A stretch of DNA of 64,000 nucleotides from Salinarimonas sp052380005 (GTDB lineage: Bacteria > Pseudomonadota > Alphaproteobacteria > Rhizobiales > Beijerinckiaceae): NCBI GenBank assembly GCA_052380005.1, contig JBQTCJ010000014.1; one strand, written 5' to 3'. How positions within the stretch are numbered: the first letter of the stretch is position 1; every line of letters starts with the position of its first letter. The translations under genes and the position numbers were made by a program. Below are positions 9,105-17,217 of the stretch, piece after piece. Under the pieces are notes generated by a model that saw only the letters and a program-made list of their open reading frames with translations, ran no database searches and had not been told where the DNA came from.

Positions 9105-9114
9105 AGCGCTGCGA
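9105..9114. promoter_or_regulatory. Candidate LacI-family operator, dehydratase side
   Basis: agcgctgcga has a perfect 6-bp palindromic core with a central CG, the usual design of LacI-family operators. It lies 36 bp upstream of the dehydratase start. Its twin at 9417-9426 differs by one base. This is inference from symmetry and placement only. Confidence 0.35.
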
Positions 9115-9170
9115 AATACGGGCGCAAGGTGGGCGATGGGCAGGCCGGCCTGCGCGCGCCCGCACACCCC

Positions 9171-9348
9171 TGCACCCCGGGTCGCGAAAGCGGGCTCGGG
9201 GCACGGAAACGCAGAGGTGTGTTCAGCGTGCGCGAAGCGCAGGCGTCCACCGACGCTGATAGAGGCGTGGAGCGCCGGGGCCTTTGCACGCCGCTCGACG
9301 AACACCTGTGGTTCTGGGTCCCGGACTTGCTTCGCAATCCGGGATGAC
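9171..9348. repeat. Palindromic REP/MITE-like intergenic element, copy 2 (inverted)
   Basis: The reverse complement of this stretch matches the element at 681-859, including ccgggatgac at its right end, the gggacccagaaccacaggtg block and the gagcccgcttcgcgac block. The left end has decayed (gcaccccggg instead of gtcatcccgg). It separates the LacI-type regulator from the operon it faces. Confidence 0.65.
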
Positions 9349-9416
9349 AGGGGGGTGGCCGTGGGCGACGGCCCGTTTGACACCGCACCCGGCATCCGCC
9401 AACGTCGCATGATCAC

Positions 9417-9426
9417 AGCGCTACGA
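9417..9426. promoter_or_regulatory. Candidate LacI-family operator, regulator side
   Basis: agcgctacga matches the decamer at 9105-9114 in nine of ten bases and lies 13 bp upstream of the regulator's ATG. Binding here would give autoregulation and, with the other site, could loop the gap. This is sequence symmetry only. Confidence 0.35.
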
Positions 9427-9439
9427 TCGGGGACGGGGA

Positions 9440-10474
9440 ATGGACGGCGCGGGGCCGCGGCGGCGGGGGCGGCGGAAGATGCAGGCGGTGACCATGTCCG
9501 AGGTCGCTGCCGCCGCGGACGTTTCCGCCTCCACCGTGTCGCTCTACTTCCGCAGGCCGAAGAGCGTCTCGCCGCCGGCCCGCGAGGCGATCGCCCGCGC
9601 GGTCGCCGATCTCGGCTACGTGCCGAACCTCGTCGCCGGCGGGCTCGCGGCGGCATCGTCGCGGGTGGTGAGCCTCATCGTGCCGTCCGTGCGCAACGCG
9701 TTCTTCGCCGAGACCGTCTCGGCGCTCGAGGCGGCGCTGGCGCCGCACGGGCTGCAGGTGCTGCTCGGCCACACCGAGTACGACCTCGCCCGCGAGGAGG
9801 CGCTGGTGCGCGCGGCGCTGGCCTGGGCGCCGGCGGCGATCGTGCTGACGGGGCTCGAGCACAGCCCGGACACGCGCGCATTGCTCAAGAAGGCGCGGGT
9901 GCCCGTCGTCGAGATGTGGGAGCGGGGCGCGGCGCCGGTCGACATGGGCGTCGGCTTCGACCACGGCGCGGTCGGCGCCACCGCCGCGCGGCGGCTGATC
10001 GCCCGCGGTCGGCGGCGGCTCGCCTATTGCGGCGCGCGCATGCAGGAGGACCGACGGGCCGCGCAGCGCGCGGACGGCTTCGCCGCGGCGGCGCGGGCGG
10101 AGGGGATCGACGTGTCGATCCTCAACCACCCCGGCCCCGCCGACCCGCAGGCCGGCGCGCTGCTCCTCGACCGCGCGCTGCGCGAGCTGCCCGACGTCGA
10201 CGGCATCGCCGCGTCGAACGACCTCGTCGCCATCGGCGCGCTGTTCGAGGCGCAGCGCCGGGCGCTGCCGGTGCCCGAGCGCCTCGCACTCGTCGGCTTC
10301 GGGGACCTGCCCTTCGCCGCCGCGTGCGTGCCGCCGCTCACCACGATCCGCCCGGCGGGCGACCTCGTCGGGCGGGAGGTCGCCCGCCTCGTCCTGGCGC
10401 GCATGCGCGGCGAGCCGGTGCTCGAGCGCGCCATCGACACCGGCTTCGTGCTCGTCGAGCGCGTGTCGGGCTGA
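9440..10474 (+). CDS. LacI-family transcriptional regulator of the sulfo-sugar operon
   Basis: A 344-residue LacI/GalR repressor. The N-terminal helix-turn-helix and hinge (MSEVAAAADVSASTVSLYFR, then a conserved VSPPAREAIARAV region) cover residues 19-75. A periplasmic-binding-protein-like sensor fills the rest, with the family's LVGFGDLP block near residue 285. The start at 9440 follows a purine-rich GGGGACGGGGA; a start at 9494 would also keep the DNA-binding domain. It is divergent from the operon. LacI-type regulators accompany sulfo-Entner-Doudoroff clusters in other proteobacteria, so sulfoquinovose or a pathway intermediate is the expected inducer. Confidence 0.86.
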   Translation: MDGAGPRRRGRRKMQAVTMSEVAAAADVSASTVSLYFRRPKSVSPPAREAIARAVADLGYVPNLVAGGLAAASSRVVSLIVPSVRNAFFAETVSALEAALAPHGLQVLLGHTEYDLAREEALVRAALAWAPAAIVLTGLEHSPDTRALLKKARVPVVEMWERGAAPVDMGVGFDHGAVGATAARRLIARGRRRLAYCGARMQEDRRAAQRADGFAAAARAEGIDVSILNHPGPADPQAGALLLDRALRELPDVDGIAASNDLVAIGALFEAQRRALPVPERLALVGFGDLPFAAACVPPLTTIRPAGDLVGREVARLVLARMRGEPVLERAIDTGFVLVERVSG

Positions 10475-11086
10475 TCACCCGCGCGTCGCGAGGAAGCCGC
10501 GGGCGAGGTCGAGATCGGGCCGCGTCAGCCCGTGGCCGACGGGGAGCGTCTCGTGCGCCACGGACGCACCGGCCTCGCGCAGCCGGCTGGCGAGATTGCC
10601 CACGTCGTCGGCGGGGACGATCGGATCCATGGCGCCGCTGACGATCAGCACCGGCGTTCCGTCGAGCCCGCCCGCGGGCGCCTCGCGCAGCGGCGTCATC
10701 GCCCGCCACAGGACGGCGCCGGCGAGAACGCCGGGATGGCGCCACATCACCGCCGCCGCGATGTTCGCGCCGTTCGAGAACCCGACCGCGATCGGCGCGG
10801 CGAGCCCGTAGGCCTCGCGCATCCGCGCCACGAAGCCCGCGAGCTCGTCGGCGCGGGCGCGTACGTCCGCCTCGTCGAAGACGCCTTCCGACAGGCGCCG
10901 GAAGAAGCGCGGCATGCCGTTCTCGAGCACCTTTCCCCGCGGCGAGACGAACGCGCGCCCCGGCGCGATCTCGGCCACGAGCGTGACGAGGTCGTGCTCG
11001 TTCCCGCCCGTGCCGTGCAGCAGGAGGAGAGGCGCACGCGCCGGATCTCCCGGCGCGTGGGTGTGGACGAAGGAGAGGTCGGCCAT
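10475..11086 (-). CDS. Alpha/beta hydrolase, MhqD-like carboxylesterase
   Basis: A 203-residue serine hydrolase of the phospholipase/carboxylesterase family. LLLLHGTGGNEHD near residue 20 carries the oxyanion region, GFSNGANIAA holds the nucleophilic Ser, SGAMDPIVP the acid, and GHGL the catalytic His. It starts 14 bp after the stop of a ring-cleaving dioxygenase-like gene. In Bacillus subtilis the same pairing (mhqO, mhqD) is induced by and protects against quinones. The stop abuts the stop of the convergent LacI-type gene. The true substrate is unknown. Confidence 0.78.
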   Translation of the reverse strand: MADLSFVHTHAPGDPARAPLLLLHGTGGNEHDLVTLVAEIAPGRAFVSPRGKVLENGMPRFFRRLSEGVFDEADVRARADELAGFVARMREAYGLAAPIAVGFSNGANIAAAVMWRHPGVLAGAVLWRAMTPLREAPAGGLDGTPVLIVSGAMDPIVPADDVGNLASRLREAGASVAHETLPVGHGLTRPDLDLARGFLATRG

Positions 11087-11100
11087 GGTTCGGGCACTCC

Positions 11101-12042
11101 TCACAGGGGCGGCAGGACGGCCTCGATACGCGCACGCTGCGGCTCGAGGAAGGCGGGAAGCTTCAACGCCTCGCCCAGGCTGTCGGCCGGCTCGTCGGCG
11201 GCGAAGCCGGGCTCGTCGGTGGCGATCTCGAACAGCACGCCTCCGGGCTCGCGGAAGTAGATCGAGCGGAAGTAGTTGCGATCCTTCTGCTCGGTCGCCG
11301 GCAGGCCCATGGCGGCGAGCTTTTCCGCCATCGCCGCCTGCGCCGCGTCGGAGGCGGCGCGGAAGGCGACGTGGTGGACGGAGCCGGCGCCGAGCCGCGG
11401 GCGCCCGGCCGCGCTCTCGACGAGCTCGACCGCGGCGCCCACCGCCGCCGTGCCCTCGAAGCGCACGCGGCCCGCCTCGCGCCCGGTCTCTGCGAGGCCG
11501 AAGACCTCGGTCAGAACCGCAGCGGTGCCGGCGAGCGCGCCGACCTCGAGCGTCACGCTCTCGAAGCCGCGGATGGCGTGCGCCGCCTCGATCCCGTCCA
11601 CCGCCCACGCGGGCTCGGCCTCGGCGCCATCGACGCCGACGAGCGCGAGGCGCATGCCGTCCGGGTCGCGGAAGGTCACGACCGGCCGGCCGAAGCGGGT
11701 CGCCGGCCCCTCGTGATCGACCGACATCCGCACGAAGCGCGCGAGCCAGAAGCCGATCGCCGCCTTCGGCACGCGAAACGCGGTCTCGCCGGTCTCGCCC
11801 GCACCCGCCTTCCCCGGCGTGGCGTTCGCCCAGGGGAAGAAGGTGAGGATCGTGCCCGGCGCGCCGGCCGCGTCGCCGAAATAGAGGTGGTAGGTGCCGG
11901 GATCGTCGAAGTTGACGGTCTTCTTCACCAGCCGCAGCCCCAGCACGCGGGTGTAGAAGTCGCGGTTGCGCCGCGCCTCGCCGGAGATCGCGGTCACGTG
12001 GTGGAGGCCGGTGCTCGTCGTGTCGTTCGTGGAATGGCTCAT
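11101..12042 (-). CDS. Ring-cleaving dioxygenase-like VOC protein, MhqO family
   Basis: A 313-residue protein with two vicinal-oxygen-chelate modules, the first opening GLHHVTAISG and the second around SVHHVAFR. Those histidines and a late Glu in VLFEIATDEPGF are the expected Fe(II) ligands of this family. The length and the FYTRVLGLRLVKKTVNFDD block match MhqO-type proteins, predicted to open hydroquinone or catechol rings. It is the upstream partner of the hydrolase at 10475-11086. The function is inferred from family and pairing; a glyoxalase-like role is possible. Confidence 0.8.
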   Translation of the reverse strand: MSHSTNDTTSTGLHHVTAISGEARRNRDFYTRVLGLRLVKKTVNFDDPGTYHLYFGDAAGAPGTILTFFPWANATPGKAGAGETGETAFRVPKAAIGFWLARFVRMSVDHEGPATRFGRPVVTFRDPDGMRLALVGVDGAEAEPAWAVDGIEAAHAIRGFESVTLEVGALAGTAAVLTEVFGLAETGREAGRVRFEGTAAVGAAVELVESAAGRPRLGAGSVHHVAFRAASDAAQAAMAEKLAAMGLPATEQKDRNYFRSIYFREPGGVLFEIATDEPGFAADEPADSLGEALKLPAFLEPQRARIEAVLPPL

Positions 12043-12178
12043 GGCGCATCTCCGAAGCAGGGTGGCGCGCGGTGCACGCCCGTCATGCCGGACAATGTGC
12101 GATGAGGAAAGCGGAATGCGAGGCTGGAAAGGTCGGGATTGCGAAAACGCAAGGAAGCCGCGTCGCTCAGCCGCTTTC

Positions 12179-13339
12179 TCAGCCGGCGAAGTACGCCTCC
12201 AGCACCCGCACGTAGATCGCCTGCAGCCGCTCCAGCTCGGCGACGGGCACGCGCTCGTCCACCTGATGCATCGTCTGTCCGACGAGGCCGAACTCGAGCA
12301 CAGGGCAATAGTCCTTGATGAAGCGCGCGTCGGACGTCCCGCCGGTCGTCGAGAGCGCCGGGCGGATGCCCGTTTCGGCCTCGATGGCGTCCTGGATCTG
12401 GCGGACGAAGGCGTTCGGCTCGGTGAGGAAGGCGACCGCGTTGGTGTCCTCGAAGGAGGCCTCCCAGCGCACGGCGTTGCCGGCGGCGTCCTCGAGCCGG
12501 CGGCGGATCTCCGCCTGGAGGGTCGCGGGCGTCCAGAGGTCGTTGAAGCGGATGTTGAAGGCCGCGCGCGCCTCGCCCGGGATGACGTTCGTGGCGGGGT
12601 TGCCGACGTCCACCGTCGTCACCTCGAGGTTCGAGGCCGCGAAATGGTCCGTGCCCCCGTCGAGCGGCGTCGCCTTCAGGCCGGCCAGCAGGCGGACCAT
12701 GCCCTCGATCGGGTTGTCGGCGAGGTGCGGATAGGCGACGTGGCCCTGCCTGCCGTGGACGACGAGCGTGCCCGAGAGCGAGCCGCGCCGGCCGATCTTG
12801 ATCATGTCGCCGAGCCGCTCGGGGTTCGTCGGCTCGCCGAGGATGCAGGCGTCGAAGCGCTCGCCCCTGGCCGTCGCCCAGTCGAGGAGCTTCACCGTGC
12901 CGTTGATCGCCGGCCCCTCTTCGTCTCCCGTGATCAGCACGGCGATCGAGCCGGGGAAGCCCGGGCGCGTGGCCACGAAGTCGAGGGCGGCGGCGAGCAT
13001 GGCGGCGATGCCGCCCTTCATGTCGACCGCCCCGCGGCCGTAGAGCACGCCGTCGACGATCTCGCCGGAGAAGGGCGGGTGCGTCCAGCGGCCCGCGTCG
13101 CCCGGCGGCACGACGTCGGTGTGGCCGGCGAGCATCAGGACCGGCGCGCCCGTGCCGATGCGGGCGTAGAGGTTCTCGACGTCGGGCGTGCCGGGGGCCG
13201 AGAAGACGGGGCGCTCCACCGCGAAGCCCGCGGTCTCCAGGACATGCGCGAGGAGCGCGAGCGCGCCCCCCTCCGTCGGCGTGACGGAGGGGCAGCGGAT
13301 CAGCGCCTGGGCGAGGTCGACGGCGGAGCGGGGGTTCAT
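12179..13339 (-). CDS. dapE: Succinyl-diaminopimelate desuccinylase
   Basis: This enzyme removes succinate from N-succinyl-LL-diaminopimelate in the lysine and peptidoglycan precursor pathway. The 386-residue M20 peptidase-family protein keeps the zinc ligands in LAGHTDVVPPGD, GRGAVDMKGG, GDEEGPA, LGEPTNPE and the late GQTMHQVDE. The start at 13339 (MNPRSAVDLAQ) is set 7 bp after the dapD stop. A longer upstream frame would overlap dapD and is rejected. Co-directional with dapD, so the two steps flanking the DapC aminotransferase are encoded together. Confidence 0.95.
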   Translation of the reverse strand: MNPRSAVDLAQALIRCPSVTPTEGGALALLAHVLETAGFAVERPVFSAPGTPDVENLYARIGTGAPVLMLAGHTDVVPPGDAGRWTHPPFSGEIVDGVLYGRGAVDMKGGIAAMLAAALDFVATRPGFPGSIAVLITGDEEGPAINGTVKLLDWATARGERFDACILGEPTNPERLGDMIKIGRRGSLSGTLVVHGRQGHVAYPHLADNPIEGMVRLLAGLKATPLDGGTDHFAASNLEVTTVDVGNPATNVIPGEARAAFNIRFNDLWTPATLQAEIRRRLEDAAGNAVRWEASFEDTNAVAFLTEPNAFVRQIQDAIEAETGIRPALSTTGGTSDARFIKDYCPVLEFGLVGQTMHQVDERVPVAELERLQAIYVRVLEAYFAG

Positions 13340-13346
13340 CGCCGGA

Positions 13347-14198
13347 TCAATCGCGCAGGAGCTCGTTGATCCCGGTCTTGGCGCGGGTCTGCGCATCGAC
13401 GCGCTTGACGATGACCGCGCAGGAGAGCGACGGGCCGGGCGAGCCGTCCGGCAGCGGCTTGCCGGGGAGCGCGCCGGGCACCACGACGGAATATGGCGGG
13501 ACCTTGCCGCGGAAGACCTCGCCGGTCTCGCGGTCGACGATCTTGGTCGAGGCCGAGATGAAGACGCCCATCGACAGCACGGACCCCTGCCCGACCACGA
13601 CGCCCTCGACGACCTCCGAGCGCGCGCCGATGAAGCAATCGTCCTCGATGATCGTCGGGCCGGCCTGGAGCGGCTCGAGCACCCCGCCGATCCCGACGCC
13701 GCCGGAGAGATGCACGTTCTTGCCGATCTGCGCGCAGGAGCCGACCGTCGCCCAGGTGTCGACCATCGTGCCCTCGTCGACGTAGGCGCCGAGGTTCACG
13801 AAGGAGGGCATCAGCACGACGTTGCGGGCGACGAACGCTCCGCGGCGCACGACGCAGCTCGGCACGGCGCGGAAGCCCGCCTGCTTGAACCGGTCCGCGT
13901 CCCAGCCCTCGAACTTGGAGGCGACCTTGTCCCACCACACGGCGCCGCCGGGACCGCCCGCGATCACGCTCATGTCGTTGAGGCGGAAGGAGAGCAGCAC
14001 CGCCTTCTTCAGCCACTGGTGCACGACCCACTCCTCGCCGACCTTCTCGGCGACGCGGGCGCGGCCGGAATCGAGCGCGTCGAGCGCCTCCTCCACGGCG
14101 TCCCGCACGGGGCCGACGGTCGCGGGGCTCACGCTCGCGCGGTCCTCGAAGGCGGCGTCTATGGTCGCGGCGAGGGTGGTCATCGCAGTCGTGGTCAT
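13347..14198 (-). CDS. dapD: Tetrahydrodipicolinate N-succinyltransferase
   Basis: This enzyme transfers succinyl from succinyl-CoA to tetrahydrodipicolinate, committing it to the succinylase branch of diaminopimelate synthesis. The 283-residue protein has the DapD N-terminal helical part (LKKAVLLSFRLND) and a left-handed beta-helix of hexapeptide repeats in the middle (for example FIGARSEVVEGVVVGQGS). The start at 14198 is preceded by GGAG 10 bp upstream; an ATG at 14183 lacks a ribosome-binding site. It is the first gene of the dapD-dapE pair. Confidence 0.95.
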   Translation of the reverse strand: MTTTAMTTLAATIDAAFEDRASVSPATVGPVRDAVEEALDALDSGRARVAEKVGEEWVVHQWLKKAVLLSFRLNDMSVIAGGPGGAVWWDKVASKFEGWDADRFKQAGFRAVPSCVVRRGAFVARNVVLMPSFVNLGAYVDEGTMVDTWATVGSCAQIGKNVHLSGGVGIGGVLEPLQAGPTIIEDDCFIGARSEVVEGVVVGQGSVLSMGVFISASTKIVDRETGEVFRGKVPPYSVVVPGALPGKPLPDGSPGPSLSCAVIVKRVDAQTRAKTGINELLRD

Positions 14199-14427
14199 GG
14201 CGGGCGGGCTCCGGCGGATGGATCGTCCGCTGCTTAGCAACGGTCGCGCCCGAGGTGAAGCCGAAATGCCGCGCCGTCCGGCCGCGGCGCGGCGGCGGCG
14301 GCGCTCGCGACCGGTCGGCAGGCGACGAGCCCACCCGTGGATGTACTCGAGGTCCGCCCGAGCTAACCAATGTTGTAGACGCGGCCGTGGCGGTCCCTAA
14401 GACTCGGGCCGGTTGGCTCGCAGGCCG

Positions 14428-14760
14428 ATGTCGGTGACGGTCATGAACATCATTTCGCTGGCATTAACGAAACGAAGCAGCTCGAGCGCCGAGGGAGATC
14501 CGGCCTATAATCTCTTCAGGCGACACGAGGAGCCACAGCTCTATTGCGCGGTGCCGGAGCATTACCCGGTCCCCTCCTTCATCATCGGGGAGGCCTGGGA
14601 CTTCGGCGGGCGCCTCGACAACGCGATGGCGGCCCCGCTGGGCTTCGACGCGGGCGCGGCGCGCCATGGAGTCGCGCTCACCGGGTATTATCTCTTCCTC
14701 GCGGACCGTCGGGGCCATGCCCACGCGGCGCACGACCGGCTGGAGACCGGGCGCGCGTGA
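14428..14760 (+). CDS. Small hypothetical protein
   Basis: 110 residues, with no known domain recognised. The central part (DPAYNLFRRHEEPQLYCAVP, then PSFIIGEAWDFGG) is rich in aromatic residues and unlike the Arg/Ala-rich translations of spurious frames, so I take it as real. The ATG at 14428 is chosen over a TTG at 14413 and an ATG at 14443. It lies 130 bp upstream of the Crp-type regulator on the same strand. No signal peptide or membrane segment is seen. Confidence 0.6.
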   Translation: MSVTVMNIISLALTKRSSSSAEGDPAYNLFRRHEEPQLYCAVPEHYPVPSFIIGEAWDFGGRLDNAMAAPLGFDAGAARHGVALTGYYLFLADRRGHAHAAHDRLETGRA

Positions 14761-14890
14761 CGGGAGAGGAACGGGCCTTGCCGTCGACACGAATTCCCGC
14801 GAGCATGCCCGAGCGACGCGCGCCCGCCGGACGGGCGGTCGCGAGGACGAGGTCGATGATGCAGCCATGCCCGCGGCGGTGCGCGTGCCG

Positions 14891-15682
14891 ATGAACGCCG
14901 AGCCCACCGTCCGGCGCCTGTCCTCCTACGTCGCGCTGACGAACGACGACGCGCGCCTCCTCGAGGACGCCTGCCGCGAGCGCGTCCGCCGCATCGGCCC
15001 GCGCGAGGACATCGTCCGCGAGGGCGAGCGCCCGCACGCCCTCTACGTCCTGCTCGACGGGTGGGCGGTGCGCTACAAGTCGTTGGAGGACGGGCGCCGG
15101 CAGGTCCTCTCGTTCGTCCTGCCGGGAGACCTGTGCGAGCAGCACGTCCTGATGCTGCCGCGGGCGGACCACAGCCTGGGCGCGATCACCCCGGTGGCGG
15201 TCGCGGAGATCGCGGCCGCCCGCGTCGCCGAGATCTCCGCCGCGAGCCCGCGGCTGTCGGCGGCGCTCGCCTGGTCGGACCTGTGCGCCCAGACGCTCCA
15301 GCGCGAGTGGACCGTCAATCTCGGCCAGCGCTCGGCGCTCGAGCGCATGGCGCACCTCATCTGCGAGCTGTTCCACCGCCTGCGGGCGGTCGGCCTCACC
15401 CACGGCCTCTCCTACGAGCTGCCGGTGACGCAGGCGATGCTGGCGGACGCGACGGGCATCTCCGCCGTCCACGTCAACCGCACGCTCCAGGAGCTGCGCG
15501 CCGCCGAGCTCATCACCCTGCGCGGTCGCCACATGACGATTCACGACCTCGAGGCGCTGGAGACCGCCGGCCTCTTCAGCGCCGCCTATCTGCACCTCGA
15601 CCAGGCGGCGCATGCCGCGCCGACGCACGCGGACGGCCGCGCGCCGGTGCTCGTCCTGCGCAGCATCGCGACAGAAACGTGA
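14891..15682 (+). CDS. Crp/Fnr-family transcriptional regulator
   Basis: A 263-residue regulator with an N-terminal cyclic-nucleotide-binding-like fold (residues about 20-130, including REGERPHALYVLLDGWAVRY) and a C-terminal winged helix whose recognition region reads MLADATGISAVHVNRTLQEL. No Fnr-type cysteine cluster is seen at the N-terminus, so it is not an oxygen-sensing Fe-S regulator. The start could be 14867 or 14891. It is followed 13 bp later by an HWE histidine kinase; this pairing recurs in Hyphomicrobiales, but the signal is unknown. Confidence 0.85.
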   Translation: MNAEPTVRRLSSYVALTNDDARLLEDACRERVRRIGPREDIVREGERPHALYVLLDGWAVRYKSLEDGRRQVLSFVLPGDLCEQHVLMLPRADHSLGAITPVAVAEIAAARVAEISAASPRLSAALAWSDLCAQTLQREWTVNLGQRSALERMAHLICELFHRLRAVGLTHGLSYELPVTQAMLADATGISAVHVNRTLQELRAAELITLRGRHMTIHDLEALETAGLFSAAYLHLDQAAHAAPTHADGRAPVLVLRSIATET

Positions 15683-15695
15683 CCGGAGCCGACGC

Positions 15696-17204
15696 ATGGA
15701 AGAGCGATCGACGCCGAAAGACTCCCCGAGCCCGGACGCGGCCGGCTCCGCCTGGCCCGCGGGCGAGAGCGAGGCCGCGCGGCTCGTGCGCGCACACGAC
15801 TGGGCGGCCTCTCCGCTGGGCCCGGTGGAGACCTGGCCGCGGACGCTTCGCGGCGCGCTCGAGGCGATCCTGCCGGTGCCGGTGGCCATGGCGATCCTGT
15901 GGGGGCCGGAGCTGATCCAGCTCTACAACGATGCCCAGGGGGCGCTGATGGGCTCCGAGCGGCACCCGTCGATCGGCCGTCCCGCAGCAGCGGTCTGGTC
16001 CGAGATCTGGCCGCGGGTCGCGGAGGATCTCGCCACCGTCCGCGCCGGCGGCGGCGCCGTGCGGCGCGACGAGGTGGCGCTGCCGATCACCCGCGACGGC
16101 GCGACGCGAACCCTCTGGTGGAGCTACGTCTACTCCCCGCTCCCGGATCCGGATGCGCCGAACGGGGTGGGCGGCGTGCTCGTCGTCGCGACCGACGTGA
16201 CGCAGCGGGTTCTCGCCCGCGAGGAGGCGCGCACCAGCGCGGCGCGGCTGCGAGCGCTCGTCGAGAACCTGCCACAGCTCGTCTGGCGGTCCCACGACGG
16301 CGGCGACTGGACCTGGGCGAGCCCCCAATGGATCGAGACGACCGGGCTCTCGGCCGAGGCGAGCCTCGGGCTCGGCTGGCTCGACGCCGTTCACCCGGAC
16401 GATCGCGAGCGCGTGCGCGCGGCCTGGGCGGCGGCGGCGCAGAGCGGGAAGCTCGAGGTCGTCCACAGGCTGCTGCTCGCCGGCGGCGGATCGCGCTGGT
16501 TCCAGACGCGCGCGCAGGCGGCGCCGCAGGTCGAGGGTGCGCCGCGCGAGTGGTTCGGCTCGTCGAGCGACATCGACGACCAGCGCCGCCTGCAGGACCA
16601 GCAGAAACTGCTTCTCGGCGAGCTGCAGCATCGCGTGCGCAACACGCTCGCCGTCGTACGCTCCATCGCCCGGCGGACCGGCGACACGGCCCAGAGCGTT
16701 GGCGACTTCGCCTCGCATTTCGAGGGGCGCCTCAACGCGATCGCCCGCACCCAGGCCCACGTCACCCGCGACCCGCGCGCGGGCATCGACCTCGAGTATC
16801 TCGTCGCCGAGGAGCTGACCGCCTGCGCGGCGCGCGAGGGCGAGCGCGTGACGATCGGCGGGCCGAAGATCCTGCTCAAGAGCCAGGCGGCGCAGACGCT
16901 CACCCTCGCGATCCACGAGCTGGCGACGAACGCCGTGAAGTTCGGCGCGCTCGCGGGCGAGACGGGGACCGTCTCCGTGACCTGGGAGATCGACGGGAGC
17001 GCCGAGCCGCCGCTCCTGCGGCTCGCCTGGCGGGAGGACGGGGTCGTGCCGGATACCGAGCGGCCCGAGCGTCAGGGCTTCGGCACCGAGCTCCTGCGGC
17101 GGACCCTCCCCTACGAGCTCGATGCGATCGTGCGCTACGAGATCGGCGACGGCGCCGTCCTGTGCGTGATGTCGCTGCCGCTCGCGGCGCGGGTTCTCGC
17201 CTGA
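15696..17204 (+). CDS. PAS-containing HWE-family sensor histidine kinase
   Basis: 502 residues, soluble. The N-terminal segment (HDWAASPLGPVETWPRTLR) is the hallmark of PAS-linked HWE kinases. A PAS domain spans about 60-170 and a second about 182-300. The phosphoacceptor is His312 (ELQHRVRNTLAVV). The ATPase part has the HELATNAVKFGAL N-box and a late FGTELLRRTLPYEL. HWE/HisKA_2 kinases lack the usual F box. No response regulator is encoded beside it, so it may phosphorylate an orphan single-domain regulator elsewhere. It starts 13 bp after the Crp-type gene. Confidence 0.87.
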   Translation: MEERSTPKDSPSPDAAGSAWPAGESEAARLVRAHDWAASPLGPVETWPRTLRGALEAILPVPVAMAILWGPELIQLYNDAQGALMGSERHPSIGRPAAAVWSEIWPRVAEDLATVRAGGGAVRRDEVALPITRDGATRTLWWSYVYSPLPDPDAPNGVGGVLVVATDVTQRVLAREEARTSAARLRALVENLPQLVWRSHDGGDWTWASPQWIETTGLSAEASLGLGWLDAVHPDDRERVRAAWAAAAQSGKLEVVHRLLLAGGGSRWFQTRAQAAPQVEGAPREWFGSSSDIDDQRRLQDQQKLLLGELQHRVRNTLAVVRSIARRTGDTAQSVGDFASHFEGRLNAIARTQAHVTRDPRAGIDLEYLVAEELTACAAREGERVTIGGPKILLKSQAAQTLTLAIHELATNAVKFGALAGETGTVSVTWEIDGSAEPPLLRLAWREDGVVPDTERPERQGFGTELLRRTLPYELDAIVRYEIGDGAVLCVMSLPLAARVLA

Positions 17205-17217
17205 GCGCGGGACCCGC

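Larger units (their letters stand above)
9070..9439. other. Divergent control region between the sulfo-sugar operon and its regulator
   Basis: This 370-bp gap holds an inverted copy of the 180-bp palindromic repeat (9171-9348) and two near-identical AGCGCT-centred decamers, each close to one of the two divergent starts. A TTGACA box lies at 9377-9382 on the + strand, but I see no convincing -10 box at the right distance. No further gene is supported. Confidence 0.55.

Noticed and set aside
9171..9348. Insertion sequence between the regulator and the dehydratase
   Set aside because: No transposase frame and no target duplication. It is a short non-autonomous palindromic repeat with another copy at 681-859.
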